Translations under genes and position numbers: made by a program
Shown: positions 1-8,325 of the stretch, piece after piece
How the letters are laid out: each line of letters begins with the position of its first letter
How positions within the stretch are numbered: the stretch's first letter is position 1
Assembly (NCBI RefSeq): GCF_003594915.1
Contig: NZ_QZCS01000003.1
Span: forward strand, 124,001 to 188,000
Reading direction: 5' to 3'
Source: Enterobacter chuandaensis
GTDB taxonomy: Bacteria; Pseudomonadota; Gammaproteobacteria; Enterobacterales; Enterobacteriaceae
DNA length: 64,000 nt
Notes under the pieces: generated by a model
Told to the model about the DNA's origin: nothing
Databases searched by the model: none
Seen by the model: the letters and a program-made list of their open reading frames with translations, nothing else

Positions 1-740
1 CGGCCAAACCGCGACATCAGCTTGTCCTCCAGTTCGAACACCACGGAATCCGCCGCCTGCTGCGGCGACATCCCTTGCGCCATCTGGCGAACGATTTCAT
101 AGCTGGTACAGCCTTTCATCAGATCTTCTCCGACGCCCGTAGCGGTGGCCGCGCCGGTTTCGCTGTCGCAGTAAAAGCCGGAACCAATAATCGGCGAATC
201 CCCAATGCGGCCGCGCTTTTTCATAAACAGGCCGCTGGTGGAGGTGGCGACGCTCATCGAGCCCTGCTTGTCGAGACCGATAATGCCGACGGTGTCGTGC
301 CCGTCGTAGGGGCTTAAGCCCTTATCCAGCGTCTCGCGGCAGCGCTTGCGGTAGTGCTGCATCGCGCGGTCGGTGAGCATAGTTTTGTCGGCAAAACCCT
401 GGCTTAGCGCCCATTCCCGCGCGCCCTCGCCGACCAGCAGGCTGTTATAGCGCTGGCGACTTAACGCGTGCGCCACGCGCACCGGGTTGGCGATATCCAC
501 CAGATTACCCACCGCGCCAAAGGCCAGCGTGTCGCCGTCCATATACGCCGCGTCCAGCTCGACCTCGCCGTTTTCGGTGGGCAGTCCGCCGTAGCCGACG
601 GATTTATACAGCGGAAAGTCTTCCACGGCCGCGACGGCATCGACTACTGCCGAAGCGACCGGTTTTCCCGCCGCGAGGGCAGACGCAGATTCCGTTACGC
701 CTTCAAGCGCCATTCGCCAGGTGGCGATAACTCCCCACAT
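1..740 (-). CDS. N4-(beta-N-acetylglucosaminyl)-L-asparaginase / isoaspartyl peptidase family, partial
   Basis: Ntn-hydrolase of the glycosylasparaginase family, which cleaves the amide bond between asparagine and a linked amino sugar after self-processing. The start is the ATG at 740-738, 3 nt after the PTS gene stop, with AGGAGTAAAGC in front. The reading frame is open to the left edge for 246 codons, so the C-terminus is missing. Visible are MWGVIATWRMA at the N-terminus, an YMDGDTLAFGAVG stretch, then HDTVG, where Thr150 would be the autocleavage site and nucleophile, followed by ATSTSG, GRIGDSP and ATGVGEDLM. These match the human aspartylglucosaminidase pattern (HDTIG, TSTNG, GRVGDSP) better than the shorter plant-type asparaginases. 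Substrate is not proven; isoaspartyl dipeptides are an alternative. It is co-transcribed with the upstream IIC permease. Confidence 0.85.
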   Translation of the reverse strand, partial: MWGVIATWRMALEGVTESASALAAGKPVASAVVDAVAAVEDFPLYKSVGYGGLPTENGEVELDAAYMDGDTLAFGAVGNLVDIANPVRVAHALSRQRYNSLLVGEGAREWALSQGFADKTMLTDRAMQHYRKRCRETLDKGLSPYDGHDTVGIIGLDKQGSMSVATSTSGLFMKKRGRIGDSPIIGSGFYCDSETGAATATGVGEDLMKGCTSYEIVRQMAQGMSPQQAADSVVFELEDKLMSRFG

Positions 741-743
741 GCT

Positions 744-2063
744 TTACTCCTGTTTTGCAAGGGTGGTGTCGGTTTGCGTTACGGTGGCAGTTTCCGCCGC
801 GCGGTACTGTTTATCCACGATACGCATAAAAGGCAGGTATAGCATGGCGCCGATCAGCAGGTTAATCAGCTGCATCACGCTGCCGCTCAGGTGCCCGGTG
901 ACGATAAAGCCGCTGATGACCGGCGGCAGCGTCCAGGGGATAAACACCCCGGTGGTGACGGCGACAGCGCCAACCTTCATCGCCACGTACTGCACGGTGA
1001 CCAGCACCAGCGGCACCAGGTTGAACGGGATGAGCATGATCGGGTTCATGATCACCGGCAGGCCAAACAGAATTGGCTCGTTGATGTTAAACACCGACGC
1101 CCCGGCGCCGAGGCGCGCCACTTCACGCATGTTTTTACTGCGCGCGAAAATCAGCATCGCTATCACCAGCGACAGCGTGGCGCCCGCGCCGCCCATCCAG
1201 ATCATGTCAAAAAACTGTTCGGTAATGATGTGCGGCGGCGTCGTGCCCGCCTGAATCGCGGCGATGTTGTCGGTCTGGTTTTCCATCCACAGCGGACGAA
1301 TAATGCCGTTAATCATCGAGCCGGAGTTAATGCCCACTGACCAGAGAATGGTGATGCTGAAAACGGTCATCAGCGCACCAAAGTATGAGGTGCCGTAGTG
1401 GCGCACCGGCGTGGCAACCACTTCATAAATAAACTGATGGATGGTGTTGTAGTGGGTGTTTTCGAAGACGATGCGGATACCCAGTACCAGAATCATCACC
1501 AGCAGGGCCGGGATCAGCGCCGCGAAGGACTCCTGCACCGCAGGCGGCACGCCGTCCGGCATTTTAATGACCAGATTTTTGCGCTTCAGCCAGCAGAACA
1601 GCTCCGTCCAGAGCAGCGAGCCGATCATCGCCACGAACAATCCTTTGCTGCCAATCCATTCCACCGGAATAACGGTAATACCGCCGTTTTCCGCCACCTT
1701 AATAAACGGGGTCAGGATCAGAAACGCGACCAGCGCCAGGATGCCGCAGGAGATGCGGTCCTCGCCGTAGTGTTCCGCCAGGCGGAAGGCGACCAGGAAG
1801 CTAATGAACAGCGACATAGTGGAAAACACCGCGTTGAACGGGATTTCAATAATCGCGCTCCAGCTCTCACCAAAGGCCTGAGACATAAACTGCTGATAGG
1901 TTTGGTTCGGGAAAGAGGAGATCACCAGCAGGATGGAGCCGACGATAATAAACGGCATGAATGAAACATAGGCACCGCGAATGGCCCCGAGATGACGCTG
2001 CTGGGCCGTTTTGGCCGCCAGGGGCATCAGTTTTGCTTCAAGAAATCCCAGAACATTGTTCAT
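744..2063 (-). CDS. PTS sugar transporter subunit IIC, Lac/Cel (chitobiose-type) family
   Basis: Inner-membrane channel subunit (439 aa) of a phosphoenolpyruvate-dependent sugar phosphotransferase system. It has about ten hydrophobic segments and the family signatures IKMPDGVPPAV (about residues 166-176) and NINEPILFGLPVIMNP (about 326-341), where Glu329 corresponds to the sugar-binding glutamate of ChbC-type permeases. The GIHG motif usual in this family reads GINSG here (about 244-248), so a substrate-contact histidine appears to be replaced by Asn246. No IIA or IIB partner lies to the right; they could be beyond the left edge or encoded elsewhere. The stop is 3 nt from the next ATG, so it forms an operon with the glycosylasparaginase. 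Cellobiose, chitobiose or a glycosyl-amino acid are possible substrates; the pairing favours an amino-sugar conjugate, by inference. Confidence 0.88.
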   Translation of the reverse strand: MNNVLGFLEAKLMPLAAKTAQQRHLGAIRGAYVSFMPFIIVGSILLVISSFPNQTYQQFMSQAFGESWSAIIEIPFNAVFSTMSLFISFLVAFRLAEHYGEDRISCGILALVAFLILTPFIKVAENGGITVIPVEWIGSKGLFVAMIGSLLWTELFCWLKRKNLVIKMPDGVPPAVQESFAALIPALLVMILVLGIRIVFENTHYNTIHQFIYEVVATPVRHYGTSYFGALMTVFSITILWSVGINSGSMINGIIRPLWMENQTDNIAAIQAGTTPPHIITEQFFDMIWMGGAGATLSLVIAMLIFARSKNMREVARLGAGASVFNINEPILFGLPVIMNPIMLIPFNLVPLVLVTVQYVAMKVGAVAVTTGVFIPWTLPPVISGFIVTGHLSGSVMQLINLLIGAMLYLPFMRIVDKQYRAAETATVTQTDTTLAKQE

Positions 2064-2112
2064 TGTGAACTCCGTACAAGATTGAGTGGCATGGTTTATG
2101 TTATGTCTGTGG

Positions 2113-2155
2113 ATTATCAGTGAAGCGCGGCGAGCGAAAGGTGAAATCGGTCACA
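2113..2155 (-). promoter_or_regulatory. Putative class II CRP-dependent promoter of the PTS-asparaginase operon
   Basis: A CRP-like site GGTGA-N6-TCACA lies at 2140-2155 (9 of 10 conserved bases). On the minus strand a GATAAT -10 element lies at 2118-2113. If transcription starts near 2106, the CRP site is centred at about -41.5, the standard class II position. This would put the operon under catabolite control. No good -35 is evident, as expected for an activated promoter. Prediction from sequence only. Confidence 0.5.
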
Positions 2156-2210
2156 AAGCAATCGCCTGTGATATATAAATCTCATATGATTAGTTAACGG
2201 AGTTGTTGCG

Positions 2211-3035
2211 ATGGAAATTAAACTTCATGCCAATGCGACCACCACGCCGCGCATCCGCCGCTACCTTCAACAGTCAGATAAAAGCGACAGAGAGCTGGCC
2301 GTTGAGCTGGGGATCTCCGTTACCACCGTCAGGCGCTGGCGCAACCGTGAACAGGTTTCGGATAACCACACGACGCCAAAAGTGATACACAAAGCATTGA
2401 GACAGGAGCAGTCTGCGCTGGTCAATGCCCTGCGGGATATCACGGGTGCCCCGCTGGATGAACTGCTGCAGATGGTTAACGACGTTCTGGGGATCCCCGT
2501 TTCAAGGGCAACGCTGAATCGCTATCTCAAACCGGCCTCCGCGAAGTTCAAAGGGAGGCCGTTGCAGGGAATAAAAGCGCTGAAGGCTGGCATGCGGCCA
2601 CATATGCTGATGCTCCATCATTTACCTTTGTCCCTGCATATGGACGATGGGGGTGAACAACATCTGCTCTGGGCGCGCGAACCGGTAAGCGGCTGGTGTT
2701 ATGCCCGGCTCTATGCGGGTCTTTCGCCCCAGTTGCTCAATACCTGGACGCAGGCGCTGCTGAATGCCTGTCCCGCTGATATACAATCTGTTGAGACTTT
2801 TGGATTTGAGTTGACGGAGCCTGCAAAAGATGTGGCTGTAAAAACGCATCCTCAAAAACACAATGCGCTTCAGGTGGCGGTGCCATTACGCGACGTTATT
2901 CCGCGCGTGAATGCTGTGCCAGCAGGAGAGGTGTTAGTCACGCTGTGTGAGTTTTATAACCGGGGAAAAACGCAGAAAAAGCTGGGGGAAAGGACGCCGC
3001 AGGCGTTTCTGGAAGCGCTGCGGCGTAAGGACTAG
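2211..3035 (+). CDS. Helix-turn-helix protein resembling a domesticated IS481-family transposase
   Basis: A 274-residue protein divergent from the PTS-asparaginase operon. The N-terminal third (residues 6-110) looks like the double helix-turn-helix of IS481-type transposases: HANATTT, a helix-turn-helix at about 27-46 (ELAVELGISVTTVRRWRNRE), then APLDELLQMVNDVLGIPVSRATLNRYL. The rest keeps the outline of an integrase (rve) fold: an H-L segment, a C/F-YARL strand and a C-terminal FYNRGKTQKKLGERTPQAF that parallels the family's YNFxRRLKxLxGxTP. The acidic catalytic residues (FHID, LTDNG and a GQxER glutamate) are absent. No terminal inverted repeats were seen. Best reading: a transposase exapted as a DNA-binding regulator, probably of the neighbouring operon and itself. 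A degenerate transposase remnant is the alternative, but the intact frame and position argue against it. The start ATG follows AACGGAG. Confidence 0.75.
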   Translation: MEIKLHANATTTPRIRRYLQQSDKSDRELAVELGISVTTVRRWRNREQVSDNHTTPKVIHKALRQEQSALVNALRDITGAPLDELLQMVNDVLGIPVSRATLNRYLKPASAKFKGRPLQGIKALKAGMRPHMLMLHHLPLSLHMDDGGEQHLLWAREPVSGWCYARLYAGLSPQLLNTWTQALLNACPADIQSVETFGFELTEPAKDVAVKTHPQKHNALQVAVPLRDVIPRVNAVPAGEVLVTLCEFYNRGKTQKKLGERTPQAFLEALRRKD

Positions 3036-3388
3036 AGGATGTCGAGCACATCTTCCGGCGGACGGCCAATGCGCGCCTTGCCGTTCGCCACCACAATCGG
3101 GCGTTCAATCAACTTTGGATTGTTGACCATAGCCTGAATCAGTTGCTCTTCGGTAAGATGCGCGTCGTCCAGATTCAGTGATTTATACAGATCTTCTTTC
3201 TGACGCATCAGTTCGCGCGCGCTGCCCATCTCCAGCATGTTTAGCAGATGGCGGATCGTCTGCGCGTCCGGCGGCGTCTCGAGATACAGCACCACGTCCG
3301 GGTCGACGCCGTTAGATTTCAGCAGGCTGAGCGTGTCGCGGCTCTTGGAGCAGCGGGGGTTATGGTAAATTTTTACCGCGTCTGTCAT
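3032..3388 (-). CDS. yfgD: ArsC-family glutaredoxin-fold protein YfgD
   Basis: A 118-residue member of the arsenate reductase (ArsC) family. The N-terminus reads IYHNPRCSKSRDTL with the single active-site cysteine of ArsC (about Cys12). Later segments (RQKEDLY, NPKLIERPIVV, ARIGRPPEDVLDIL) match the family. The start chosen is the ATG at 3388, 6-7 nt after AAGGAGA; an in-frame extension to 3463 would overlap bepA and lacks a ribosome site. It lies 13 nt downstream of bepA on the same strand, as in E. coli. Whether it reduces arsenate is not shown by the sequence; no arsB or arsR is nearby. Its TAG overlaps the TAG of the regulator gene on the other strand within the palindrome CTAG. Confidence 0.92.
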   Translation of the reverse strand: MTDAVKIYHNPRCSKSRDTLSLLKSNGVDPDVVLYLETPPDAQTIRHLLNMLEMGSARELMRQKEDLYKSLNLDDAHLTEEQLIQAMVNNPKLIERPIVVANGKARIGRPPEDVLDIL

Positions 3389-3401
3389 GACTTCTCCTTG
3401 A

Positions 3402-4865
3402 TTACATCTTTTCGTACGGCTTAAAGCGCTGTTGCAGACCGCGCAGCTGGTCGATGCGCGCATCGTAGCGGGCCTGTTGCAGGCTGCCGAGCTTCACCTG
3501 CGAGCTGGCGCTGCTGAGCAGGGAAATTGCCTGATCGAGACGACCCGCCAGGGCCAGCCCTTCCGCCCGCGCCGCCAGCTCCTGATCGCGGTTACCCAGC
3601 TGACCCTGGGCCTGGGCGAGCAGCTCCCAGCCGTTCTGGTCGTCTTTATTGTTAAAGGTGTAGCGGTTCAGAATGGTCACGGCCTGCGCAGGCTGACCGC
3701 CCTGTAAGTAAGCGTTCGCCAGGTTAAGCTGCAGCACCGGGTTGGTTCGGATCTCTTTTGCCCCATTCAGGCGGTTAATCGCATCGGTGGTTTTTTTCTG
3801 CCCCAGATCGATATCCGTCGAGAGATCGAGATACCACGGATTGTTCGGGTCGGCTGCCAGCAGCGGCTGCAGCGCTTTACGCGCCTCGTCGTATTTGCTG
3901 GCTTCCATCGCCTGTAACGCCTGGCCATACTGCGCGGCGTTCTTCTCCCGCACGTTGCCTTTCGACAGAGTATCCAGCAGGTCGCTGGTGAGCTGGTTAC
4001 GTCCGGAATTGTACATGCCGAGCGTTCTCACTTTCGCCATGTAGAAATCCTGCGATGACTGCACGACCACCGGACGCATCTGGTTGGCTCGGTTACGCGC
4101 GTCCGACAGACGGCTTTCCGGCAGCGGGTGGGTTAACAGAATTTCCGGGGGACGCGACGAGTAGCGGGCCTGGTCGAGCAGTTTTTCGAGGAAACTTGGC
4201 ATTGCCTGCGGGTCAAAGCCGGAGCGCTGTAAAACCTGAATGCCGATGCGGTCTGCTTCCTGCTCATTTTGCTGGGTGAAGCTGATCATTCCCTGACGTG
4301 TTCCCGCCAGCGTACCGGTCAGCGCAGCCATCCCGGCCTGCGGGCTGGCCATCGCCAGCAGAATAGAGCCCAGCGCCCCTACCCAGGTCAGCGGGGCGTT
4401 ACGTTTCTGGTCTTCCATGGCACGCGCCAGGTGACGCTGGGTAACGTGCGAAATTTCGTGCGCCATCACCGATGCCAGCTGGCTTTCGTTGTCTGAATAG
4501 CGGAATAACGCTGAATGCAGTACCACGTTCCCGCCAAAGAAGGCGAAGGCGTTGATTTCGTCATTATTGATTAAATAGAAATGGAAGGGTGTTTTTACCG
4601 AGTCGGCGTGCGCCACCAGACGCATCCCCAGCCCGTTAATGTACTGTACCAGCAAAGGGTCGTTGATCAGCGGAGCACTACCGCGCAGCTGACGCACATA
4701 GTAATCACCCATTTGCATCTCTTGCCCAATAGAGAGCGTGCTTCCTGCCGTGGTGCCCATGTCCGGCAATGAATCGGACGAGTCAGCGAAAGCGGGCAAC
4801 ACCTGACCGACCGTCACTGCGGCAATCAGTGTCGCAACCAGTGTTTTTTTCAACTGCCTGAACAT
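3402..4865 (-). CDS. bepA: Beta-barrel assembly-enhancing protease BepA
   Basis: Periplasmic zinc metalloprotease and chaperone (487 aa) that promotes LptD maturation and degrades misassembled outer-membrane proteins. The ATG at 4865 gives a signal peptide ([20 protein letters not shown], cleavage after AFA), then the M48 domain with the zinc motif HEISH and a downstream EADRIG glutamate. The C-terminal half carries TPR-like repeats. Length equals the E. coli protein. An in-frame extension up to 5009 was rejected because it would precede the signal peptide. Followed by yfgD 13 nt later. Divergent from perM. Confidence 0.96.
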   Translation of the reverse strand: MFRQLKKTLVATLIAAVTVGQVLPAFADSSDSLPDMGTTAGSTLSIGQEMQMGDYYVRQLRGSAPLINDPLLVQYINGLGMRLVAHADSVKTPFHFYLINNDEINAFAFFGGNVVLHSALFRYSDNESQLASVMAHEISHVTQRHLARAMEDQKRNAPLTWVGALGSILLAMASPQAGMAALTGTLAGTRQGMISFTQQNEQEADRIGIQVLQRSGFDPQAMPSFLEKLLDQARYSSRPPEILLTHPLPESRLSDARNRANQMRPVVVQSSQDFYMAKVRTLGMYNSGRNQLTSDLLDTLSKGNVREKNAAQYGQALQAMEASKYDEARKALQPLLAADPNNPWYLDLSTDIDLGQKKTTDAINRLNGAKEIRTNPVLQLNLANAYLQGGQPAQAVTILNRYTFNNKDDQNGWELLAQAQGQLGNRDQELAARAEGLALAGRLDQAISLLSSASSQVKLGSLQQARYDARIDQLRGLQQRFKPYEKM

Positions 4866-5085
4866 AACCACTGTCCTGTATGTTGGATGTGCTAATTTGA
4901 CCGATGAACCGGCATATCGTTCATCTCTGCTGCTCTGGGAGTGTAGCCGTGTTAAGTCATGAAGAAAATCCCATTGATCAGGGTTTTGCGAAACGTGATG
5001 GAGATACAAAAAGGAAAGTCTTTTTTGTGACAGTTAGATACAATTCACCGTCTCACTCCCGCCATTCGATTCAGGGAAGGGTTGT

Positions 5086-6150
5086 ATGCTCGAAATGTTA
5101 ATGCAGTGGTACCGGCGTCGGTTTAGCGACCCGGAAGCCATTGCTTTGCTGGTTATTCTGGTCGCCGGGTTCGGTATTCTGTTTTTCTTTAGCGGCCTGC
5201 TCGCCCCGCTGCTGGTGGCGATTGTGCTGGCGTACCTGCTGGAGTGGCCGACGGCGCGCCTGGAACATATCGGCTGTTCCCGTCGCTGGGCGACCAGCAT
5301 TGTGCTGGTGCTGTTTGTCGGCATTCTGCTGCTGATGTCCTTCGTGGTGATGCCCGTTGCCTGGCAGCAGGGGATCAACCTGATCCGCGATATGCCCGGC
5401 ATGCTAAATAAGCTGTCAGATTTTGCCGCCACGCTGCCGCGCCGTTATCCTGCGCTGATGGATGCGGGGATCATTGATGCGATGGCCGAAAACATGCGCG
5501 CCCGCATCATGACGATGGGCGACTCGGTGGTGAAATACTCACTGGCCTCGCTGGTCGGCCTGCTGACGCTGGCGGTTTATCTTGTCCTCGTGCCGTTAAT
5601 GGTGTTCTTCCTGGTCAAAGACAAAGAGCAGATGCTGAATGCGGTACGCCGCGTGCTGCCGCGCAATCGCGGGCTGGCCGGGCAGGTCTGGCAGGAGATG
5701 AACCAGCAGATCACCAACTACATTCGCGGCAAAGTGCTGGAGATGATTGTGGTCGGGGTCGCGACCTGGATCGGTTTCCTGATCTTCGGCCTGAACTACT
5801 CGCTGCTGCTGGCGGTGTTGGTTGGATTCTCGGTTCTGATCCCGTACATCGGCGCGTTTGTAGTGACCATTCCGGTGGTGGGCGTCGCGCTATTCCAGTT
5901 TGGTCTGGGCACCGAGTTCTGGAGCTGCTTTGCGGTATACCTGATTATTCAGGGGCTGGACGGTAACCTGCTGGTACCGGTGCTGTTCTCCGAGGCGGTG
6001 AACCTACATCCGCTGGTGATTATCCTGTCAGTGGTGATTTTCGGCGGGCTGTGGGGATTCTGGGGCGTGTTCTTTGCCATTCCGCTAGCGACGCTGATTA
6101 AAGCGGTGGTGCATGCGTGGCCGGATGTCCCGGCGGTGGAAGAGAAGTAG
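5086..6150 (+). CDS. perM: AI-2E family transporter / putative permease PerM
   Basis: A 354-residue inner-membrane protein of the AI-2E family (PF01594). Hydrophobic segments cluster at residues about 15-60, 75-95 and across the C-terminal half, with the conserved stretches SVLIPYIGAF and GNLLVPVLFSEAVNLHP. Very close to E. coli PerM (YfgO) along its whole length. The substrate is unknown. It is transcribed away from bepA and ends at a repeat plus a hairpin terminator before the convergent gene bcp. Confidence 0.94.
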   Translation: MLEMLMQWYRRRFSDPEAIALLVILVAGFGILFFFSGLLAPLLVAIVLAYLLEWPTARLEHIGCSRRWATSIVLVLFVGILLLMSFVVMPVAWQQGINLIRDMPGMLNKLSDFAATLPRRYPALMDAGIIDAMAENMRARIMTMGDSVVKYSLASLVGLLTLAVYLVLVPLMVFFLVKDKEQMLNAVRRVLPRNRGLAGQVWQEMNQQITNYIRGKVLEMIVVGVATWIGFLIFGLNYSLLLAVLVGFSVLIPYIGAFVVTIPVVGVALFQFGLGTEFWSCFAVYLIIQGLDGNLLVPVLFSEAVNLHPLVIILSVVIFGGLWGFWGVFFAIPLATLIKAVVHAWPDVPAVEEK

Positions 6151-6168
6151 TTTTTGTGCGGCCTGATG

Positions 6169-6203
6169 CTCTCACCCCGACCCTCTCCCACGAGGAGAGG
6201 GGG
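6169..6203. repeat. REP-like palindromic element, CTCACCC..CTCTCCC family
   Basis: CTCACCCCGACCCTCTCCC followed by a short loop and GGAGAGGGGG. The same core recurs at 13892-13974 and 33313-33350, always just after a gene stop. Typical of extragenic REP-type elements in Enterobacter and its relatives. Confidence 0.7.
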
Positions 6204-6212
6204 AAAACACTA

Positions 6213-6237
6213 AAAACGGCAACTGGGTTGCCGTTTT
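6213..6237. terminator. Bidirectional hairpin terminator between perM and bcp
   Basis: Perfect 10-bp stem AAAACGGCAA / TTGCCGTTTT with a CTGGG loop, A-rich on one side and T-rich on the other, between two convergent genes. Confidence 0.8.
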
Positions 6238-6245
6238 GCTGTTTA

Positions 6246-6716
6246 TCACGCGCTTGCTTTCAGCCAGTTCAACACCACGTCGTGGTGGTTACTGGTTTTA
6301 AAGTCGTCAAACACATGCTCAACTTTGCCGTCAGCGTCGATCAGGAAGCTGATGCGGTGAATCCCGTCATAGGTTTTACCCATAAAGGTCTTTTCACCCC
6401 AGACGCCGAACTGCTCGCAGACCTGGTGGTCTTCGTCGGAAAGCAGCGTGAAGTTCAGCAGCTCTTTTTCCGCAAATCGTGACAGCTTTTCTGGTTTATC
6501 GGTGCTGATACCCAGCACTTCCACGCCGACTTTCTTCAACTCATCCATGTTGTCGCGTAAGCCGCAGGCCTGTACGGTGCAGCCGGGGGTCATGGCTTTC
6601 GGGTAGAAATAGACCAGAACACGCTGTCCCTGGAAGTCGGTCAAATTTACTTGCTCGCCGTCTTGATCCGGTAAGCTAAATTTCGGTGCGATGTCACCGG
6701 CTTTCAGTGGATTCAT
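6246..6716 (-). CDS. bcp: Thioredoxin-dependent thiol peroxidase (BCP peroxiredoxin)
   Basis: Cytoplasmic peroxiredoxin (156 aa) that reduces hydroperoxides using thioredoxin. The peroxidatic motif is TPGCTVQACGLRD (about residues 43-55): the first Cys is peroxidatic and the second, five residues on, matches the resolving Cys of E. coli BCP. The start ATG overlaps the gcvR stop by one base (TAATG), so the two are translationally coupled, as in E. coli. Confidence 0.97.
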   Translation of the reverse strand: MNPLKAGDIAPKFSLPDQDGEQVNLTDFQGQRVLVYFYPKAMTPGCTVQACGLRDNMDELKKVGVEVLGISTDKPEKLSRFAEKELLNFTLLSDEDHQVCEQFGVWGEKTFMGKTYDGIHRISFLIDADGKVEHVFDDFKTSNHHDVVLNWLKASA

Positions 6717-7285
6717 TACTCAACTCCATCCTGTTCGTGCTGCGAATAATTGACGACGCTTATACTGCCCTGCGCGTTTAATTCTGTACAGAGGGCTTTG
6801 AACGCTTGCTCGATATTTGACGCATCCTGTGAGGCAGGGCTGTGCGCGGTAATTTGAATAAACAGCGTAGGAACGGCGCTCTCGTCGCCCGGCTGCGTGC
6901 GGGAGACGAGCTCGGCAATGTTCATCTGATGGCTGTCGAACAGCGCGGTAAAGCGCTCAATCAGATGCGGGGAATCAGGGACTTCAACCTGCACCCAGAC
7001 GGTCGCGGGCAGGGCCGGACGCGGGCGCGCGGTGGTGCGTTTCATCACGATCAGCAAATCCAGCTCCGCGCCTTTCAGCGGCAGGGTGGATTCGATCAGG
7101 GTAATGGCATTCCATGTTCCGGACAGCAGCATGATAAACGTGAACTCTTCGCCGAGCATCGCCAGGCGGCTGTCTTCGATATTACAGCCGCAGCTGCTCA
7201 CGTGACGGGTGATGGTGTTCACGATACCCGGCCTGTCGGCACCCAGCGCAGTGATAACCAGGTAATGTTGTGATGAGGTTGTCAA
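6716..7285 (-). CDS. gcvR: Glycine cleavage system transcriptional repressor GcvR
   Basis: A 189-residue protein with two ACT domains (about residues 6-85 and 95-175) that binds glycine and modulates GcvA at the gcvTHP operon. The N-terminus HYLVITALGADRPGIVNTITRHV is the first ACT domain. The start is TTG at 7285-7283, which is also the start used in E. coli. Divergent from dapA across 145 nt; coupled to bcp downstream. Confidence 0.95.
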   Translation of the reverse strand: MTTSSQHYLVITALGADRPGIVNTITRHVSSCGCNIEDSRLAMLGEEFTFIMLLSGTWNAITLIESTLPLKGAELDLLIVMKRTTARPRPALPATVWVQVEVPDSPHLIERFTALFDSHQMNIAELVSRTQPGDESAVPTLFIQITAHSPASQDASNIEQAFKALCTELNAQGSISVVNYSQHEQDGVE

Positions 7286-7430
7286 ACCTGTTCTTCCTTT
7301 GCATGGTTAAGTCTTCCTAAGGAAAGCATAAAAAAAACATGCATACAACCGCCTGAGCGCCTCAGGTCGCTTGCTTTTATTACAGTTCCAAACGTAACAT
7401 TGAGGCTCTTGTTCGCACAGAGGATGGCTC

Positions 7431-8309
7431 ATGTTCACGGGAAGTATTGTCGCGCTTGTTACACCGATGGATGAAAAAGGTAATGTCTGCCGGTCAAGCA
7501 TGAAGAAGCTCATTGATTACCATGTCGCCAACGGAACCTCGGCGATCGTTTCGGTAGGGACTACCGGTGAATCCGCAACGCTGAGCCACGAAGAGCACGG
7601 CGATGTGGTGATGCTGACCCTGGAACTGGCGGACGGGCGTATCCCGGTTATCGCGGGAACAGGGGCAAACGCAACCGCAGAAGCTATCAGTCTGACCCAA
7701 CGTTTTAACGACAGCGGCATCGTGGGCTGCCTGACGGTGACCCCTTACTACAACCGTCCTACTCAGGAAGGGTTGTTCCAGCACTTCAAAGCCATCGCTG
7801 AACATACTGACTTGCCACAAATTCTGTATAATGTGCCGTCCCGTACCGGCTGCGATATGCTGCCGGAAACCGTTGGTCGTCTCTCGGAAGTAAAAAATAT
7901 TATCGGTATTAAAGAGGCGACAGGGAACTTAAGCCGCGTTCATCAGATCAAAGAGCTGGTTTCAGACGACTTTATCCTGTTGAGTGGTGATGATGCGACC
8001 GCGCTGGACTTTATGCAGCTCGGTGGTCATGGCGTGATCTCCGTAACGGCAAACGTTGCGGCGCGCGATATGGCTGAAATGTGCAAACTGGCCGCAGCCG
8101 GTCACTTTGATGAAGCGCGTGTCGTTAATCAGCGTTTGATGCCGTTGCACAATAAATTATTTGTCGAACCCAATCCGATCCCAGTGAAATGGGCGTGTAA
8201 GGAGTTGGGGCTTGTAGCATCCGATACGCTGCGTTTGCCAATGACACCGATTACCGACCACGGTCGCGACATCGTCAGGGCAGCGCTGAAGCATGCCGGT
8301 TTGCTGTAA
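7431..8309 (+). CDS. dapA: 4-hydroxy-tetrahydrodipicolinate synthase
   Basis: First committed enzyme of lysine and meso-diaminopimelate synthesis (292 aa), condensing pyruvate with aspartate semialdehyde. Seen are GTTGESATL (residues 43-51), [22 protein letters not shown] with the catalytic Tyr at about 133, and [11 protein letters not shown] with the Schiff-base lysine at about 161. Full family length. bamC follows 16 nt later, as in E. coli, where the two are co-transcribed. Lysine product inhibition is known for the family. Confidence 0.98.
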   Translation: MFTGSIVALVTPMDEKGNVCRSSMKKLIDYHVANGTSAIVSVGTTGESATLSHEEHGDVVMLTLELADGRIPVIAGTGANATAEAISLTQRFNDSGIVGCLTVTPYYNRPTQEGLFQHFKAIAEHTDLPQILYNVPSRTGCDMLPETVGRLSEVKNIIGIKEATGNLSRVHQIKELVSDDFILLSGDDATALDFMQLGGHGVISVTANVAARDMAEMCKLAAAGHFDEARVVNQRLMPLHNKLFVEPNPIPVKWACKELGLVASDTLRLPMTPITDHGRDIVRAALKHAGLL

Positions 8310-8325
8310 AGTTTAGGGAGATTTG

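Noticed and set aside
3032..3388. A genuine arsenate resistance operon
   Set aside because: Only an ArsC-family protein is present, with no arsB or arsR; it is the core bepA-linked yfgD.
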